From positions 82,206 to 146,205 of the forward strand of contig CAMCNO010000002.1 in the NCBI GenBank assembly GCA_945876285.1: a DNA stretch of 64,000 bases, read 5' to 3'. Source of the stretch: an uncultured Clostridia bacterium. Its GTDB lineage: Bacteria; Bacillota; Clostridia; Oscillospirales; Oscillospiraceae. Under the pieces are notes generated by a model. That model ran no database searches, was not told the origin of the DNA, and saw only the letters and a program-made list of their open reading frames with translations. The stretch's first letter is position 1, and every line of letters starts with the position of its first letter. A program made the translations under genes and the position numbers. Shown piece by piece: positions 8,768-16,959 of this stretch.

Positions 8768-8843
8768 GAAACCGCTGTGACGGAAGCGGCGCCAGCGCCG
8801 CACGTTCCGCCGCAAGTACCGTGGTCCGCTGGGACCACCAATG
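8768..8843 (+). other. Structured 5' leader of serA
   Basis: Two successive hairpins precede the ribosome site (GGAGG near 8843). The first pairs CGGAA and GCGGCGC with GCGCCGC and TTCCG across about 8780-8810. The second is GTGGTCC (8821-8827) with GGACCAC (8832-8838). No T-box or known riboswitch consensus was recognised. It could be a stability element or an unknown regulator. Confidence 0.4.
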
Positions 8844-8856
8844 GAGGCATTTCGCC

Positions 8857-10023
8857 ATGTATCACATCAAGACATTCAACAAAATTTCTCCCGTGGGCCT
8901 GAACAAGTTCGACGCCGAACACTACGTGGTCTCTGACAACGAGACCAACGAGGACGGCATCCTGGTCCGCTCCGCCAAGCTGCTGGACTACCAGTTTCCC
9001 GACAACCTGCTGGCTATTTCCCGGGCAGGCGTAGGCGTGAACAACATCCCCATTGACCGCTGCTCTGAGGCCGGTATTGCCGTGTTCTCCACCCCCGGCG
9101 CCAACGCCAACGCCGTGAAGGAGCTTGTGCTGTGCGCCATGCTGATGGGCTCCCGTGACATCAATGGCGCCATTGGCTGGGTCCGGGACCAGGTAGCCTC
9201 CGGCGTGGACGTGACCACTGTGGTGGAAAAGGGCAAGTCCGCCTTCGTGGGCCCCGAGCTTTACAAGAAGTCCCTGGGCGTCATCGGTCTGGGAGCCATC
9301 GGCTCCCTGGTCGCCAACATTGCCCTGTCCATGGGTATGGACGTGTACGGCTACGACCCCTACCTGTCCGTGGACGCCGCCCTGCGGCTGGACCGCCACA
9401 TCCATGTGGTGAAGGACGTGGGTGAGCTGTACAAGCGGGCCGACTACATCACCATCCACATCCATTTCACGGATAAAACCAAGGGTATGATCGACGAGAA
9501 GGCCATCGCCAACATGAAGCGGGGCGTCCGGTTCATCAACCTGGCCCGGGGCGAGATCGTGGACGACGACGCCATGCTGGCCGCTCTGGACACTGGCTGG
9601 GTGGCGACCTACATCACCGACTTCCCCAACAACCGGCTGGTTCAGCACCCCCATGTGGTGGCGATGCCCCATCTGGGTGCCTCTACCCCGGAGAGTGAGC
9701 AGAACTGCGCCGCTATGGCGGTGGACGAGCTGCGGGATTACCTGGAAAACGGCAACATCCGCAACTCCGTGAACCTGCCTGCCGTCAGCATGGAGCGCAG
9801 CGGTGTCATGCGGATGTGCATCATCCACAAGAACGTGCCCGCCATGCTGGCCAACATCACCACTCTGCTCTCCAAGGACGGGGTGAACGTGGAAAACCTG
9901 AGCAACAAATCCAAGGGCGAGCTGGCCTATACCATGGTGGACCTGGGCACCAGGGTGGACCACGCCGTGATTGAAGATGTGCGGAACCTGGCGAATGTCA
10001 TCCGGGTTCGGGTCATCGAGTGA
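8857..10023 (+). CDS. serA: D-3-phosphoglycerate dehydrogenase
   Basis: The product has 388 residues. It oxidises 3-phosphoglycerate to 3-phosphohydroxypyruvate, the first step of serine synthesis. The NAD-binding GLGAIG (near residue 150), the catalytic-region ARGEIVDDDAM (near 232), and the catalytic His in MPHLGAST are visible. A C-terminal ACT-like domain (about 318-388) is also present. The start at 8857 has GGAGG 9 nt ahead. The short form (no intervening domain) is typical of Clostridia. It is preceded by a structured leader and followed by a strong terminator; no other serine gene is adjacent. Confidence 0.9.
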   Translation: MYHIKTFNKISPVGLNKFDAEHYVVSDNETNEDGILVRSAKLLDYQFPDNLLAISRAGVGVNNIPIDRCSEAGIAVFSTPGANANAVKELVLCAMLMGSRDINGAIGWVRDQVASGVDVTTVVEKGKSAFVGPELYKKSLGVIGLGAIGSLVANIALSMGMDVYGYDPYLSVDAALRLDRHIHVVKDVGELYKRADYITIHIHFTDKTKGMIDEKAIANMKRGVRFINLARGEIVDDDAMLAALDTGWVATYITDFPNNRLVQHPHVVAMPHLGASTPESEQNCAAMAVDELRDYLENGNIRNSVNLPAVSMERSGVMRMCIIHKNVPAMLANITTLLSKDGVNVENLSNKSKGELAYTMVDLGTRVDHAVIEDVRNLANVIRVRVIE

Positions 10024-10034
10024 GTTTTGTCTCT

Positions 10035-10070
10035 GGCCGCCGCGGCGAATTGCCGCGGCGGCCTTGTTTT
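10035..10070 (+). terminator. serA terminator
   Basis: A 12-bp all-GC stem (10035-10046 with 10052-10063) is followed by TTGTTTT. Confidence 0.9.
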
Positions 10071-10073
10071 GGA

Positions 10074-10102
10074 TTGACAGCCGGGGGCGAAACGGGTACA
10101 AT
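10074..10102 (+). promoter_or_regulatory. tRNA-Arg promoter
   Basis: -35 TTGACA (10074-10079), 17 bp, -10 TACAAT (10097-10102), 35 bp before the tRNA. Confidence 0.8.
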
Positions 10103-10136
10103 AACATCTGTGTCCGGCAGATGCCGGATGAGTTTT

Positions 10137-10213
10137 GCCCCCGTAGCTCAGTTGTATAGAGCGACCGCCTCCTAAGCGGTAGGCCACCAGTTAGAGTCTG
10201 GTCGGGGGTGCCA
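10137..10213 (+). tRNA. tRNA-Arg (anticodon CCU)
   Basis: The gene is 77 nt with encoded CCA (10211-10213). The acceptor GCCCCCG pairs with CGGGGGT (one G-T). The anticodon stem ACCGC / GCGGT encloses CTCCTAA, giving CCT. A terminator follows directly. Confidence 0.96.
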
Positions 10214-10219
10214 AAAAAG

Positions 10220-10249
10220 CAGGGTGCGCTTTTGCGCACCCTGTTTTTT
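10220..10249. terminator. Terminator shared by tRNA-Arg and the converging membrane gene
   Basis: A 10-bp stem (10220-10229 with 10234-10243, TTTT loop) has A6 on the left and T6 on the right. The T-tract runs into the stop codon region of the leftward gene at 10248. Confidence 0.9.
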
Positions 10250-11156
10250 ATATCTTTTCTTCGTCGGAGGGTTCCTCTGGGCCAGTGCCATTCTCCTCTG
10301 CACTTTCCTCCCGGGCCTGCTTGAGATAGTCCGTCTCCTCCGTCTTTTTGCTGGGGACGAAGCTCTGGGCCGCCGTGCGCTTCTCGCCCTTGCTGCGGGC
10401 GTAGAAGAAACCAGCGACGGAGAACACCACCGCACCGATGAAGTTCACGAACAGATCCTTCATGGTGTCGATGATGCCGATGTCCAGATAGCCGCCCAGC
10501 CCCAGGCTCTCGCCATTGATGACCACGTCCTGGATGCCCTTGATGGCCACCACCTTATTGGTGCGGGTAGGGTCCAGTGCCACGGTGTAGACGGCGTTGA
10601 TGACGGTGTCCTTCTGCATATCTGTATGGAAGAAGAAATCCATGCCGAACTCAAAGAATTCCCACAGCACGCCGATGGTCATGGAGAAGCAAAAGGCCAC
10701 CAGGGCCAGAAAGAAGGGCGACAGGTCGAAAGTCAGCCGCTCATCGTCGTTGAGCAGCAAGACCATGGAGAAGCCCACGGCGGCGGCCAGGAAGCCGTTG
10801 AGGGTATGGAGCATGGTGTCCCAGTTAGGGACGTTCACATAGAAGGCGTTCACCTCGCCCAAAATCTCCGCCGCAAAGATAAAGCACAGGATCGTAATCT
10901 CCAGCGGAGGCGGCAGCTCGATATGCAGCTTCACCTGAAGCCAGCTGGGGACATACAGCAGCACGATGGTCAGGATGCAGAAGAACGCACCCTCATAGTT
11001 ATGCAGGAAGAGCTGGCGTACCAGCGCCACCAGCACCAGAATCCGCAAGGCATAGAACACGATAAAGGAGCTTCTGTGTTCCCGAAGTTCCTTTTCCATG
11101 GCTTTGCGGAAGAGCTGCTTTTCCCGCTTCTTTTCCTGCTTTGTCAGCTTTTTCAA
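10248..11156 (-). CDS. DUF2238/YjdF-like integral membrane protein
   Basis: The product has 302 residues. It has a basic N-terminus, then about six to seven hydrophobic segments between residues 30 and 250, and an acidic cytoplasmic tail. The conserved DTMLHTLNGF and LWEFFEFGMD elements are those I associate with the DUF2238 (YjdF) membrane family. Between TM5 and TM6 there is an 45-residue hydrophilic insert containing DPTRTNK. The function of the family is not established. It appears monocistronic. Confidence 0.75.
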   Translation of the reverse strand: MKKLTKQEKKREKQLFRKAMEKELREHRSSFIVFYALRILVLVALVRQLFLHNYEGAFFCILTIVLLYVPSWLQVKLHIELPPPLEITILCFIFAAEILGEVNAFYVNVPNWDTMLHTLNGFLAAAVGFSMVLLLNDDERLTFDLSPFFLALVAFCFSMTIGVLWEFFEFGMDFFFHTDMQKDTVINAVYTVALDPTRTNKVVAIKGIQDVVINGESLGLGGYLDIGIIDTMKDLFVNFIGAVVFSVAGFFYARSKGEKRTAAQSFVPSKKTEETDYLKQAREESAEENGTGPEEPSDEEKI

Positions 11157-11226
11157 GTTGTCTCCCCCTCTGGCCCTCTACACACTTTCCCTTATTATAT
11201 CAGCTTTCCGCAAAAATGCAAAAACT

Positions 11227-11260
11227 AAAAAATACCGCCCGAAGCGGCTGCTTCGGGCGG
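11227..11260 (-). terminator. Terminator of the ECF S-component gene
   Basis: A perfect 11-bp stem (11235-11245 with 11250-11260) is followed on the minus strand by ATTTTTTAGTTTTT. Confidence 0.85.
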
Positions 11261-11273
11261 CAGGTATCACAAC

Positions 11274-11804
11274 TCAGCGGGCGGAGAACTTATCCCAGAA
11301 TTTCAGCAGGCCGGCCTTGAAGCACAGCAGCATGGATACCACCGCGCCGAAGGACGCCTGGAAGACCTGGAAGGGGAATTTCAGCATGGCGGCCTCCGGC
11401 GTGGCATACACAAAGGCGCGGCCGATGGAGTAGCCCACCACGTTGATGACCACGCCCAGGATGACGCCCGCCAGAGCGCCCCGGCTGCGGCGATCCGCGA
11501 ACAGCTTATGGGCGCACAGGGATACCACGACCGCCTGGAGGCCATGGGTCAGCAGGGAGACGAACATGGGGGCGGGATAGAAGAAAAAGTCGCCCAGGAA
11601 GGCGCCCACGCCGCCCACGATGAAGGCTCCCAGAGGATCCAGCAGGATGGCGGCAGTACAGATGACAGCGTCGTTCAGGTAGAGATGGCCGCCGGGGACA
11701 GGGATACTGAAAGAACTCATGGCAATATTCAAAGCCATCAGCATGGCGGTGACAGTGAGCCACTTCACAGGGCGGACCTTGCGCAAATCGGTTGCGGCAG
11801 ACAT
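11274..11804 (-). CDS. ECF transporter S component
   Basis: The product has 176 residues with six hydrophobic segments. N-terminal KWLTVTAMLMALNIAMSSF and the loop PVPGGHLYLNDAVICTAAIL match the substrate-binding S subunits of group II energy-coupling-factor vitamin transporters, which share an EcfAA'T module encoded elsewhere. The substrate cannot be read. No known riboswitch was found in the 100-nt leader (only an AGCC-6-GGCT hairpin), so the usual clue is missing. The ribosome site is GAAGGAG before the ATG at 11804. Confidence 0.85.
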   Translation of the reverse strand: MSAATDLRKVRPVKWLTVTAMLMALNIAMSSFSIPVPGGHLYLNDAVICTAAILLDPLGAFIVGGVGAFLGDFFFYPAPMFVSLLTHGLQAVVVSLCAHKLFADRRSRGALAGVILGVVINVVGYSIGRAFVYATPEAAMLKFPFQVFQASFGAVVSMLLCFKAGLLKFWDKFSAR

Positions 11805-11909
11805 ATGAAAACTCCTTCTTTCGTTGGTTTTTCCATATTTTAGCCTTAGTGTGGCTTTATCGAAAGTATCAAAATATAAAAATTTTATAAGGTCAGATGA
11901 TGAGTCCTT

Positions 11910-12665
11910 TTACTTCCGCTTACCCAGGCGGATGCACTCCAGGCAATAGGACACCTGCAGCAGCAGCCACAGCAGGCACACCGTGAAAACAGGCATCAGT
12001 AGGTCGAAATCGAAAGCGTAGCTCAGCAGCAGAAGGACTCCCCACAGAATGGGGCAGGCAGTGCTCACCACGTTAAACGCCTTGTAGGCTGCCTGGCCGA
12101 TCTGCTTTTGCTCTGCTTCATCGCAGCTCTCAAACCACTTCTTCTTAAACTTCACATCGTAGACGCTGCCCTTTTTCTCCGGGTTCATCCGCCGGGTCAG
12201 GTCCACAACTTTCTGCTGTGCGAAAACCAGGGCGAACGCGGAGACGATGAAGAAAAGGACGCTCCACAGCGCCGTCATATTATGGCCGGACTGGGCTACA
12301 GCGAAGAAGAACATATCCAGCACGAACTGGGAGGCGGTCAGCAGCAGGGCCCAGTTCAGCTTTTCATCCGCCCGGTCCATGATATCGTCGTCCTCGCCGT
12401 CCCAGCCCGTGAACAGGGCCTTGGCGCTGCGAAACAACCACAGAATCAGCCCCAGGGACACCACTGAGGTAGCCAGCAGCGCCCAGGGCGCGGCCGCGGT
12501 CAGGCCATCGGCAACAGCCGTGGCGATGACCTCGGAAATGTTATCGTGACCGATCCAGCCGGCGGCGAAGCCCAGGACGCCGCCAAAAATCGCGGCTACG
12601 AACAAAATCAGCAGATACTTGGGCAGGGCCTTGCGGTTATCCTTTTTCACAGTGTTATTCTCCAT
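11910..12665 (-). CDS. DUF3169 family membrane protein
   Basis: The product has 251 residues. It has about six hydrophobic segments (paired at 14-60, 100-145 and 200-245) and a soluble central part containing RMNPEKKGSVYDVKFKKKW and SCDEAEQKQ, both typical of DUF3169. I set the start at the ATG at 12665 because GAGGAGG lies 9 nt before it; the ATG at 12674 abuts that site. It overlaps the 3' end of the XRE regulator by 11 bp, so the pair is coupled. XRE plus DUF3169 pairs are common in Firmicutes; function unknown, perhaps envelope stress or bacteriocin immunity (inference). Confidence 0.85.
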   Translation of the reverse strand: MENNTVKKDNRKALPKYLLILFVAAIFGGVLGFAAGWIGHDNISEVIATAVADGLTAAAPWALLATSVVSLGLILWLFRSAKALFTGWDGEDDDIMDRADEKLNWALLLTASQFVLDMFFFAVAQSGHNMTALWSVLFFIVSAFALVFAQQKVVDLTRRMNPEKKGSVYDVKFKKKWFESCDEAEQKQIGQAAYKAFNVVSTACPILWGVLLLLSYAFDFDLLMPVFTVCLLWLLLQVSYCLECIRLGKRK

Positions 12666-12873
12666 CGTTTCCATCCTCCTCATAGGAAAAAATATCCTCC
12701 ACCGACACATTGCAGATTTTTGCGATCTTTAAGGCCAGGGTCACAGAGGGCGAATAGTCTCCCCGTTCAATCTGGCTGATGGTCTGGCGGGACACCCCTG
12801 CAAGGGCGCCCATCTCCTGCTGGTTCACTCCCAGCCGGGCCCGGTACTCTTTTAAGCGGTTATACAGCGGCAT
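12655..12873 (-). CDS. XRE-family HTH repressor
   Basis: The product has 72 residues. It consists of a single HTH_3 domain (residues 5-60: YRARLGVNQQEMGALAG, VSRQTISQIERGDYSPS). Start 12873 has AAGGAG 8 nt ahead. This short form, seen in YozG/SinR-like one-domain regulators, has no ligand domain. Three 20-bp TTGACAA-N6-TTGTCAA sites overlap its promoter (12890-12963), which strongly suggests autorepression. It is co-transcribed and overlapping with the DUF3169 gene. Confidence 0.9.
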   Translation of the reverse strand: MPLYNRLKEYRARLGVNQQEMGALAGVSRQTISQIERGDYSPSVTLALKIAKICNVSVEDIFSYEEDGNDGE

Positions 12874-12889
12874 AGGCCGGTCTCCTTTC

Positions 12890-12963
12890 CTGACAACTTT
12901 CTTCGTCAAGTTGACAACTTTATTTGTCAAATAGAACATAGCACTGACAAGGATAGTTGTCAA
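12890..12963 (-). promoter_or_regulatory. XRE-DUF3169 promoter with three operator repeats
   Basis: On the minus strand, -35 TTGACA (12958-12963) and -10 TATGTT (12935-12940) are 17 bp apart. Three 20-bp dyads of form TTGACAA-N6-TTGTCAA lie at 12890-12909, 12911-12930 (perfect) and 12944-12963. The last contains the -35, and the other two sit downstream of the -10. Centre spacings of 21 and 33 bp are two and three helical turns, so sites share a DNA face. Confidence 0.8.
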
Positions 12964-12971
12964 TACCCAAA

Positions 12972-13006
12972 TCAAAAAATCTCCGGGAAAATTTCCCGGA
13001 GATTTT
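12972..13006 (-). terminator. AI-2E transporter gene terminator
   Basis: A 15-bp stem (12976-12990 with 12992-13006) is followed on the minus strand by TTTTTTGAT, just past the stop at 13012. Confidence 0.85.
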
Positions 13007-13011
13007 CAAGG

Positions 13012-14181
13012 TCATTTTTTCAGGGGCGGAGGCGGGTCCCGCCATTTGGAGGCAGGCACCTGTTTCTCCGCCAGACGGCCTTTCACGAAATCGCGGAACA
13101 GGGCGTACAGCACAGAGCAGAGAGGGATGAAGAACAGCATGCCCGCAACGCCCATCAGCTTGCCGCCCAGGGTGACGGCGGCCAGCACCCAGATGGAGGG
13201 CAGGCCCACGGAGGAGCCCACCACATGGGGGTAGATGAGGTTGCCCTCGATCTGCTGGAGCACCAGGAACAAAATGACGAACACCAGCGCTTTCCAGGGG
13301 TCCGTGACGGCGATGAGCAGCGCGCCCACGCCGCAGCCGATGAACGCGCCCACGATGGGGATGAGAGCCGTCAGGGCAATGAGAACGCCCACCAGAACGG
13401 CGTAGGGCAGGCGGAAAATGGTCATGGCCACCACGAACAGGGTGCCCAGGATGACCGCCTCCGTACACTGGCCGGAGAGGAAGCTGGAGAAAGTTCGGTT
13501 CGCCAGGCGCAGGATTTCCAGCGTCCGGTCCGCCTTTTTCTGAGGCAGGAGACCGTAGAGCACCTGGCGGCCCTGGCGGGCCAGCTTTTCCTTTTGCAGC
13601 AGGATGTAGAACGAGAAAATCAGCCCGATGACAAAGGTGCTGACACCGCTGACCACGCCCCCGATGAACCCGCCGCCGGAGGACAGCAGACTGCCGCCCC
13701 AGGACTGGGCCAGTTGGATGGCCTTCTGGGAAAGGCTCTTCCAGTCGATGTTCAGCTCATTCACGAAGCCCTCGATCTGGGGCAGGTACTGCTCCAGACC
13801 CAGCAGCCAGTCGTACAGCCGGTCAAAGGCGGCGGGAGCCTGGCTGGCGATGGACTTGACCGCGTCCCTGACGCCGGGGCCGATGACGCCGCCTGCCAGC
13901 GCCAGCACGCCGATGACCGCCACCAGCGTCAGCACCAGGGCCAGGGGGCGGCGCACCCCTGCGCCGCGTTTGGCGTGCGGATACAGGTGCCGTTCAATGG
14001 CCCGCATGGGCACATTCAGGATGAAAGCGATGGCAGCTCCCAGCAGGAAGGGCGCCAGAATGCCCAGCAGCCAGCCGCAGGCCGCCGCCACTGCCGGAAG
14101 GTTCTGCAGGGCGCAGTAGAACGCCACGCCGCCGCAGACCACCAGAAGCAGGTATTTTACTGTCTGTTTGTTCCACTCCAT
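13012..14181 (-). CDS. AI-2E family (PerM/YdiK-type) membrane transporter
   Basis: The product has 389 residues with about eight hydrophobic segments. The central soluble part and the C-terminal block (GVLIALTALIPIVGAFIGC, then QQIEGNLIYPHVVG) are the hallmark of PF01594. Members export small molecules or act as Na+/H+ antiporters; autoinducer export has been shown only for some, so the substrate is open. It starts 4 bp after the stop of the gamma-carbonic anhydrase gene, so it is the distal gene of the pepS-type peptidase - carbonic anhydrase - transporter run. Confidence 0.88.
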   Translation of the reverse strand: MEWNKQTVKYLLLVVCGGVAFYCALQNLPAVAAACGWLLGILAPFLLGAAIAFILNVPMRAIERHLYPHAKRGAGVRRPLALVLTLVAVIGVLALAGGVIGPGVRDAVKSIASQAPAAFDRLYDWLLGLEQYLPQIEGFVNELNIDWKSLSQKAIQLAQSWGGSLLSSGGGFIGGVVSGVSTFVIGLIFSFYILLQKEKLARQGRQVLYGLLPQKKADRTLEILRLANRTFSSFLSGQCTEAVILGTLFVVAMTIFRLPYAVLVGVLIALTALIPIVGAFIGCGVGALLIAVTDPWKALVFVILFLVLQQIEGNLIYPHVVGSSVGLPSIWVLAAVTLGGKLMGVAGMLFFIPLCSVLYALFRDFVKGRLAEKQVPASKWRDPPPPLKK

Positions 14182-14185
14182 AAGC

Positions 14186-14668
14186 TCAGCCTTTGCGGTA
14201 CAGCTCCGCCGCGTGGAGGTAGCCCCGGGCGGATTCCCGGTTGCCCTCGATCTCCGCCTCCGTCAGGGGGCGGACCACCTTGGCGGGGCTGCCCAAGATC
14301 ATGGAGCCGGCGGGGGCGTCCATCTTGCCGGTGACCAGAGCCCCGGCGCCTACGATGCAGTTGTCGCCGATTTTGGCGCCATTCAGCACCACCGCGCCCA
14401 TGCCGATGAGGACGTTGTTCCCCACGGTGCAGCCGTGGACGATGGCGTTGTGTCCGATGGTGCAGCCACGGCCCACCACCGTCTCCTCATGCATGACGGC
14501 GCCGTCCTGGATGTTGGTGTCCTCCCCCACGGTGATGGCGCCCTCGTCGCCCCGGAGGACGGCGTTATACCACACGCTGACGCCCTTGGCCAGGGTGACG
14601 TCTCCCGCCACCCGGGCGCCGTCGCAAATCAGGACGTTTTCATCGGTCTCTCTCAGCTTGTATGCCAT
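14186..14668 (-). CDS. Gamma-class carbonic anhydrase-like hexapeptide protein
   Basis: The product has 160 residues, the usual size. Left-handed beta-helix hexapeptide repeats (VLRGDEGAITVGEDTNIQDG and on) run through residues 35-125. Candidate zinc ligands are the His in GAVMHEE and the two in IGHNAIVHGC, as in Cam/YrdA/PaaY proteins. Start 14668 has AAAGGAG ahead. Many such proteins hydrate CO2 weakly or act as thioesterase-like partners, so the activity is probable but not proven. It lies 17 bp after the aminopeptidase gene. Confidence 0.88.
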   Translation of the reverse strand: MAYKLRETDENVLICDGARVAGDVTLAKGVSVWYNAVLRGDEGAITVGEDTNIQDGAVMHEETVVGRGCTIGHNAIVHGCTVGNNVLIGMGAVVLNGAKIGDNCIVGAGALVTGKMDAPAGSMILGSPAKVVRPLTEAEIEGNRESARGYLHAAELYRKG

Positions 14669-14685
14669 GGTTTTCTCTCTCCTTT

Positions 14686-15918
14686 TCAGATATCCGGCGC
14701 GAAGTTGCCGTTCACGAATACGGGGACTTCCTTCCCGTCGTGGGTAGTGCCCACGATGGAGAGGTCCGGCGTGCCCACCATGAAGTCCACATGGGTGATG
14801 GAGTCGTTCAGGCCCCGGGCCTTCAGCTCGTCTTTTGTCATCTGCTGGCCGCCCTTCAGGCAGGGATATGCCTCTCCGAAGGCAATGTGGCAGGCGGCAT
14901 TTTCGTCGAACAACGTGTTGTAGAACAAAATCTTCTGGTTGGAGATGGGGCTGTCGTAGGGGACCAGGGCCACCTCGCCGAAGTAGCTGGCGCCCTCGTC
15001 CACGGAGATGGCGGCCCTCAAGGCCTCCTCGCCCTTTTCCGCGTGGGCCTCCACAATCTTGCCATCCTTCACCACGAAGTGGAACTTGTCGATGATGGTG
15101 CCGTCGTTCACCAGAGGCATGGCGGAGTACACCACGCCGTTGACGCCGGTTTTCAGGGGCGAGGTAAACAGCTCCTCCGTGGGAATGTTGGCGATATACT
15201 CCTGGCCGGACAACGTGACGTCGTTGCCCGCCTCCCAGATGTGGCCCTCGGGCAGCTCCACCGTCAGGTCGGTGCCGAGAGCGTTGGTATAGTGCAGGGA
15301 CTTGAAGTTCAGGGCGTTCATCTTCTCCATCCGCTCGTGGATGGTGGCGAGGTGGGTCTCCCACTTCTCCACCGCCTTGCCGTCACCGCTGATGCGGACA
15401 GCCTTGAAGATGGCGTCCCACAGCTTCGCCATGGCCTCGTCCTCACTGTCCTCCGGGAACACGGTCCTGGCCCAGCTGGGGATGGGAATGGAGGCGATGC
15501 ACCAGGGGAAGCCGCTGCACATCTGCAGGCGGTCAAAGTCTTTTAACGCCTTGCCGCTGGCCTGCTGAGCACGGACGATGCGCCTGGAGTCCACGCCCTT
15601 GAAATTTTCCGGGTCGGAGGCGGAGATGGCGAGGTACGCCGCGCCCTCCAGAGCGTAGTCGTTGAAGAAGTGGCGGCGCCACAGGGCCACCTCGTCGAAA
15701 ATGGCATCGTCGGCCTGGAGGTACTTCATCCGGGCCATGGCGTCATCGTGCCAGTTCATGACGACCTCTTTACAGCCGACGTCGTAGGCCTCCTGGGCGC
15801 ACATCCGGGCAAAGTAGGCGCACTCCACCGGGGAGGAGATCACCAGCCGCTGGCCCTTCTGGACATTCAGGCCCACCCGCACCAGAAGGCTGGCATATTC
15901 CCGCAGTTTTTCATCCAT
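14686..15918 (-). CDS. M29-family aminopeptidase (AmpS/PepS type)
   Basis: The product has 410 residues, the family length. It is a cytosolic dinuclear-metal aminopeptidase. Family elements include LNVQKGQRLVISSP (N-terminal), VELPEGHIWEAGND, IPTEELFTSP with the metal-ligand Glu residues, HFVVKDGKIVE, and ITHVDFMVGTPDLSIVG near the C-terminus. It is the first gene of a three-gene leftward run with the carbonic anhydrase and AI-2E transporter genes. Confidence 0.92.
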   Translation of the reverse strand: MDEKLREYASLLVRVGLNVQKGQRLVISSPVECAYFARMCAQEAYDVGCKEVVMNWHDDAMARMKYLQADDAIFDEVALWRRHFFNDYALEGAAYLAISASDPENFKGVDSRRIVRAQQASGKALKDFDRLQMCSGFPWCIASIPIPSWARTVFPEDSEDEAMAKLWDAIFKAVRISGDGKAVEKWETHLATIHERMEKMNALNFKSLHYTNALGTDLTVELPEGHIWEAGNDVTLSGQEYIANIPTEELFTSPLKTGVNGVVYSAMPLVNDGTIIDKFHFVVKDGKIVEAHAEKGEEALRAAISVDEGASYFGEVALVPYDSPISNQKILFYNTLFDENAACHIAFGEAYPCLKGGQQMTKDELKARGLNDSITHVDFMVGTPDLSIVGTTHDGKEVPVFVNGNFAPDI

Positions 15919-16029
15919 GAAATTTTCATCCTTTCACAGTGTTTTCTCTAATATGTGCTATTTTAGAGCATCTTACCTCCAAAGTAAAGAAAAGGACGGC
16001 GAATCCTGGAAATTTCACGGTTTGTACAC

Positions 16030-16061
16030 AAAAAGCCGGAGAGGGCCCTCTCCGGCTTTTT
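16030..16061 (-). terminator. yihY terminator
   Basis: A perfect 32-bp palindrome with A5/T5 ends lies about 13 bp past the yihY stop, between it and the aminopeptidase promoter region. Confidence 0.85.
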
Positions 16062-16073
16062 GCAATATTCGAT

Positions 16074-16934
16074 TCAGGGTGTTTCCGCTTTTTCCAGTTT
16101 GTCCTTGCGGAGGCTCATCAGCGTGCCGTTCAGTTCCGCGCCCATGATGAGAGCCATGGCGCTCATATTCAGCCAGATCAGCAGGACGATGACCGTACCG
16201 ATGGAGCCGTACAGCAGAGAGTAATGGGCGATATGCTCCACGTACCAGGCGTACAGCCAGCTCAGGCACAGCCAACCCGCCAGGGCCGCCAGAGTGCCCG
16301 GCCAGATGTTTCGCCAGGGCTGGCGGCTGTCCTGGGCCAGGGCATACAGGAAGAACAGGGCAAAGTACCCCACCACCGCCGCCACGGGGAAGCGCAGCCG
16401 CGCCCACAGCTCCGCAATGACGGCGGGAAGACCGAAGTTTGCCACGCAGTATGCCAGGATGCGGTCACTGACCGACATCAGCACCAGGGTCAAAGCGATG
16501 GCCGCAATGAGCAGCACCGTATACAGCAGCGTCTTGAGCACCTGGCCCACGCCGTGAGCCGGGCCAAGGTGATAAGCCGTCCGCACGGAGCGCATGAGGG
16601 CGTTGGTGGCCCGCATGGGGAAATAGATGGAGAACACCAGGCCGAACACCATCAGCTGGGGGCTGGGTTGGCTTCCCACATAGGTGAGGTAGACCTCCGC
16701 AAAATCCACCACCTCCACCGGGAGAAACTCGGCCAGAGCCGCCAGGATACCCGCCACATCCAGGTGCAGCATACCCAGCAGGGCGCTGATAAAAATGAGG
16801 AAGGGAAACAGCATGAACAGCAGGTAAAAGGCCAGCGCCGCGCTCTGCGCTCCCACATTATGCCGCAGAAAGCGCCGGGCCAACAGATAGCCGGCGCGGA
16901 AAAACGGATTTTTCGGAGGAGAAAACTGCTTCAT
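16074..16934 (-). CDS. YihY/virulence factor BrkB family membrane protein
   Basis: The product has 286 residues with six membrane segments. The conserved N-terminal ALAFYLLFMLFPFLIFI, the PxRATNALMRSVRTAY loop and C-terminal YGSIGTVIVLLIWLNMSAMALIMGAE type blocks are diagnostic of PF03631 (once misnamed RNase BN). Its transport role is unsettled. The ribosome site is AGGAGG, 9 nt before the ATG at 16934. It follows the ArsC-like gene at 25 bp and may be co-transcribed. Confidence 0.9.
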   Translation of the reverse strand: MKQFSPPKNPFFRAGYLLARRFLRHNVGAQSAALAFYLLFMLFPFLIFISALLGMLHLDVAGILAALAEFLPVEVVDFAEVYLTYVGSQPSPQLMVFGLVFSIYFPMRATNALMRSVRTAYHLGPAHGVGQVLKTLLYTVLLIAAIALTLVLMSVSDRILAYCVANFGLPAVIAELWARLRFPVAAVVGYFALFFLYALAQDSRQPWRNIWPGTLAALAGWLCLSWLYAWYVEHIAHYSLLYGSIGTVIVLLIWLNMSAMALIMGAELNGTLMSLRKDKLEKAETP

Positions 16935-16959
16935 CGGACGGACCTCCTGTTTTTCCCGA

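Noticed and set aside
8568..8858. A minus-strand frame in the typA-serA divergent region
   Set aside because: It runs through both promoters and the structured leader; no ribosome site.
10172..10435. A short minus-strand frame ending in a DSNWWPTA-like sequence
   Set aside because: It is antisense to tRNA-Arg and the terminator; a known type of false protein.
11805..11909. A possible riboswitch before the ECF S component
   Set aside because: Only a short AGCC/GGCT hairpin is visible and no known aptamer core (preQ1, TPP, FMN, THF or cobalamin) could be matched.
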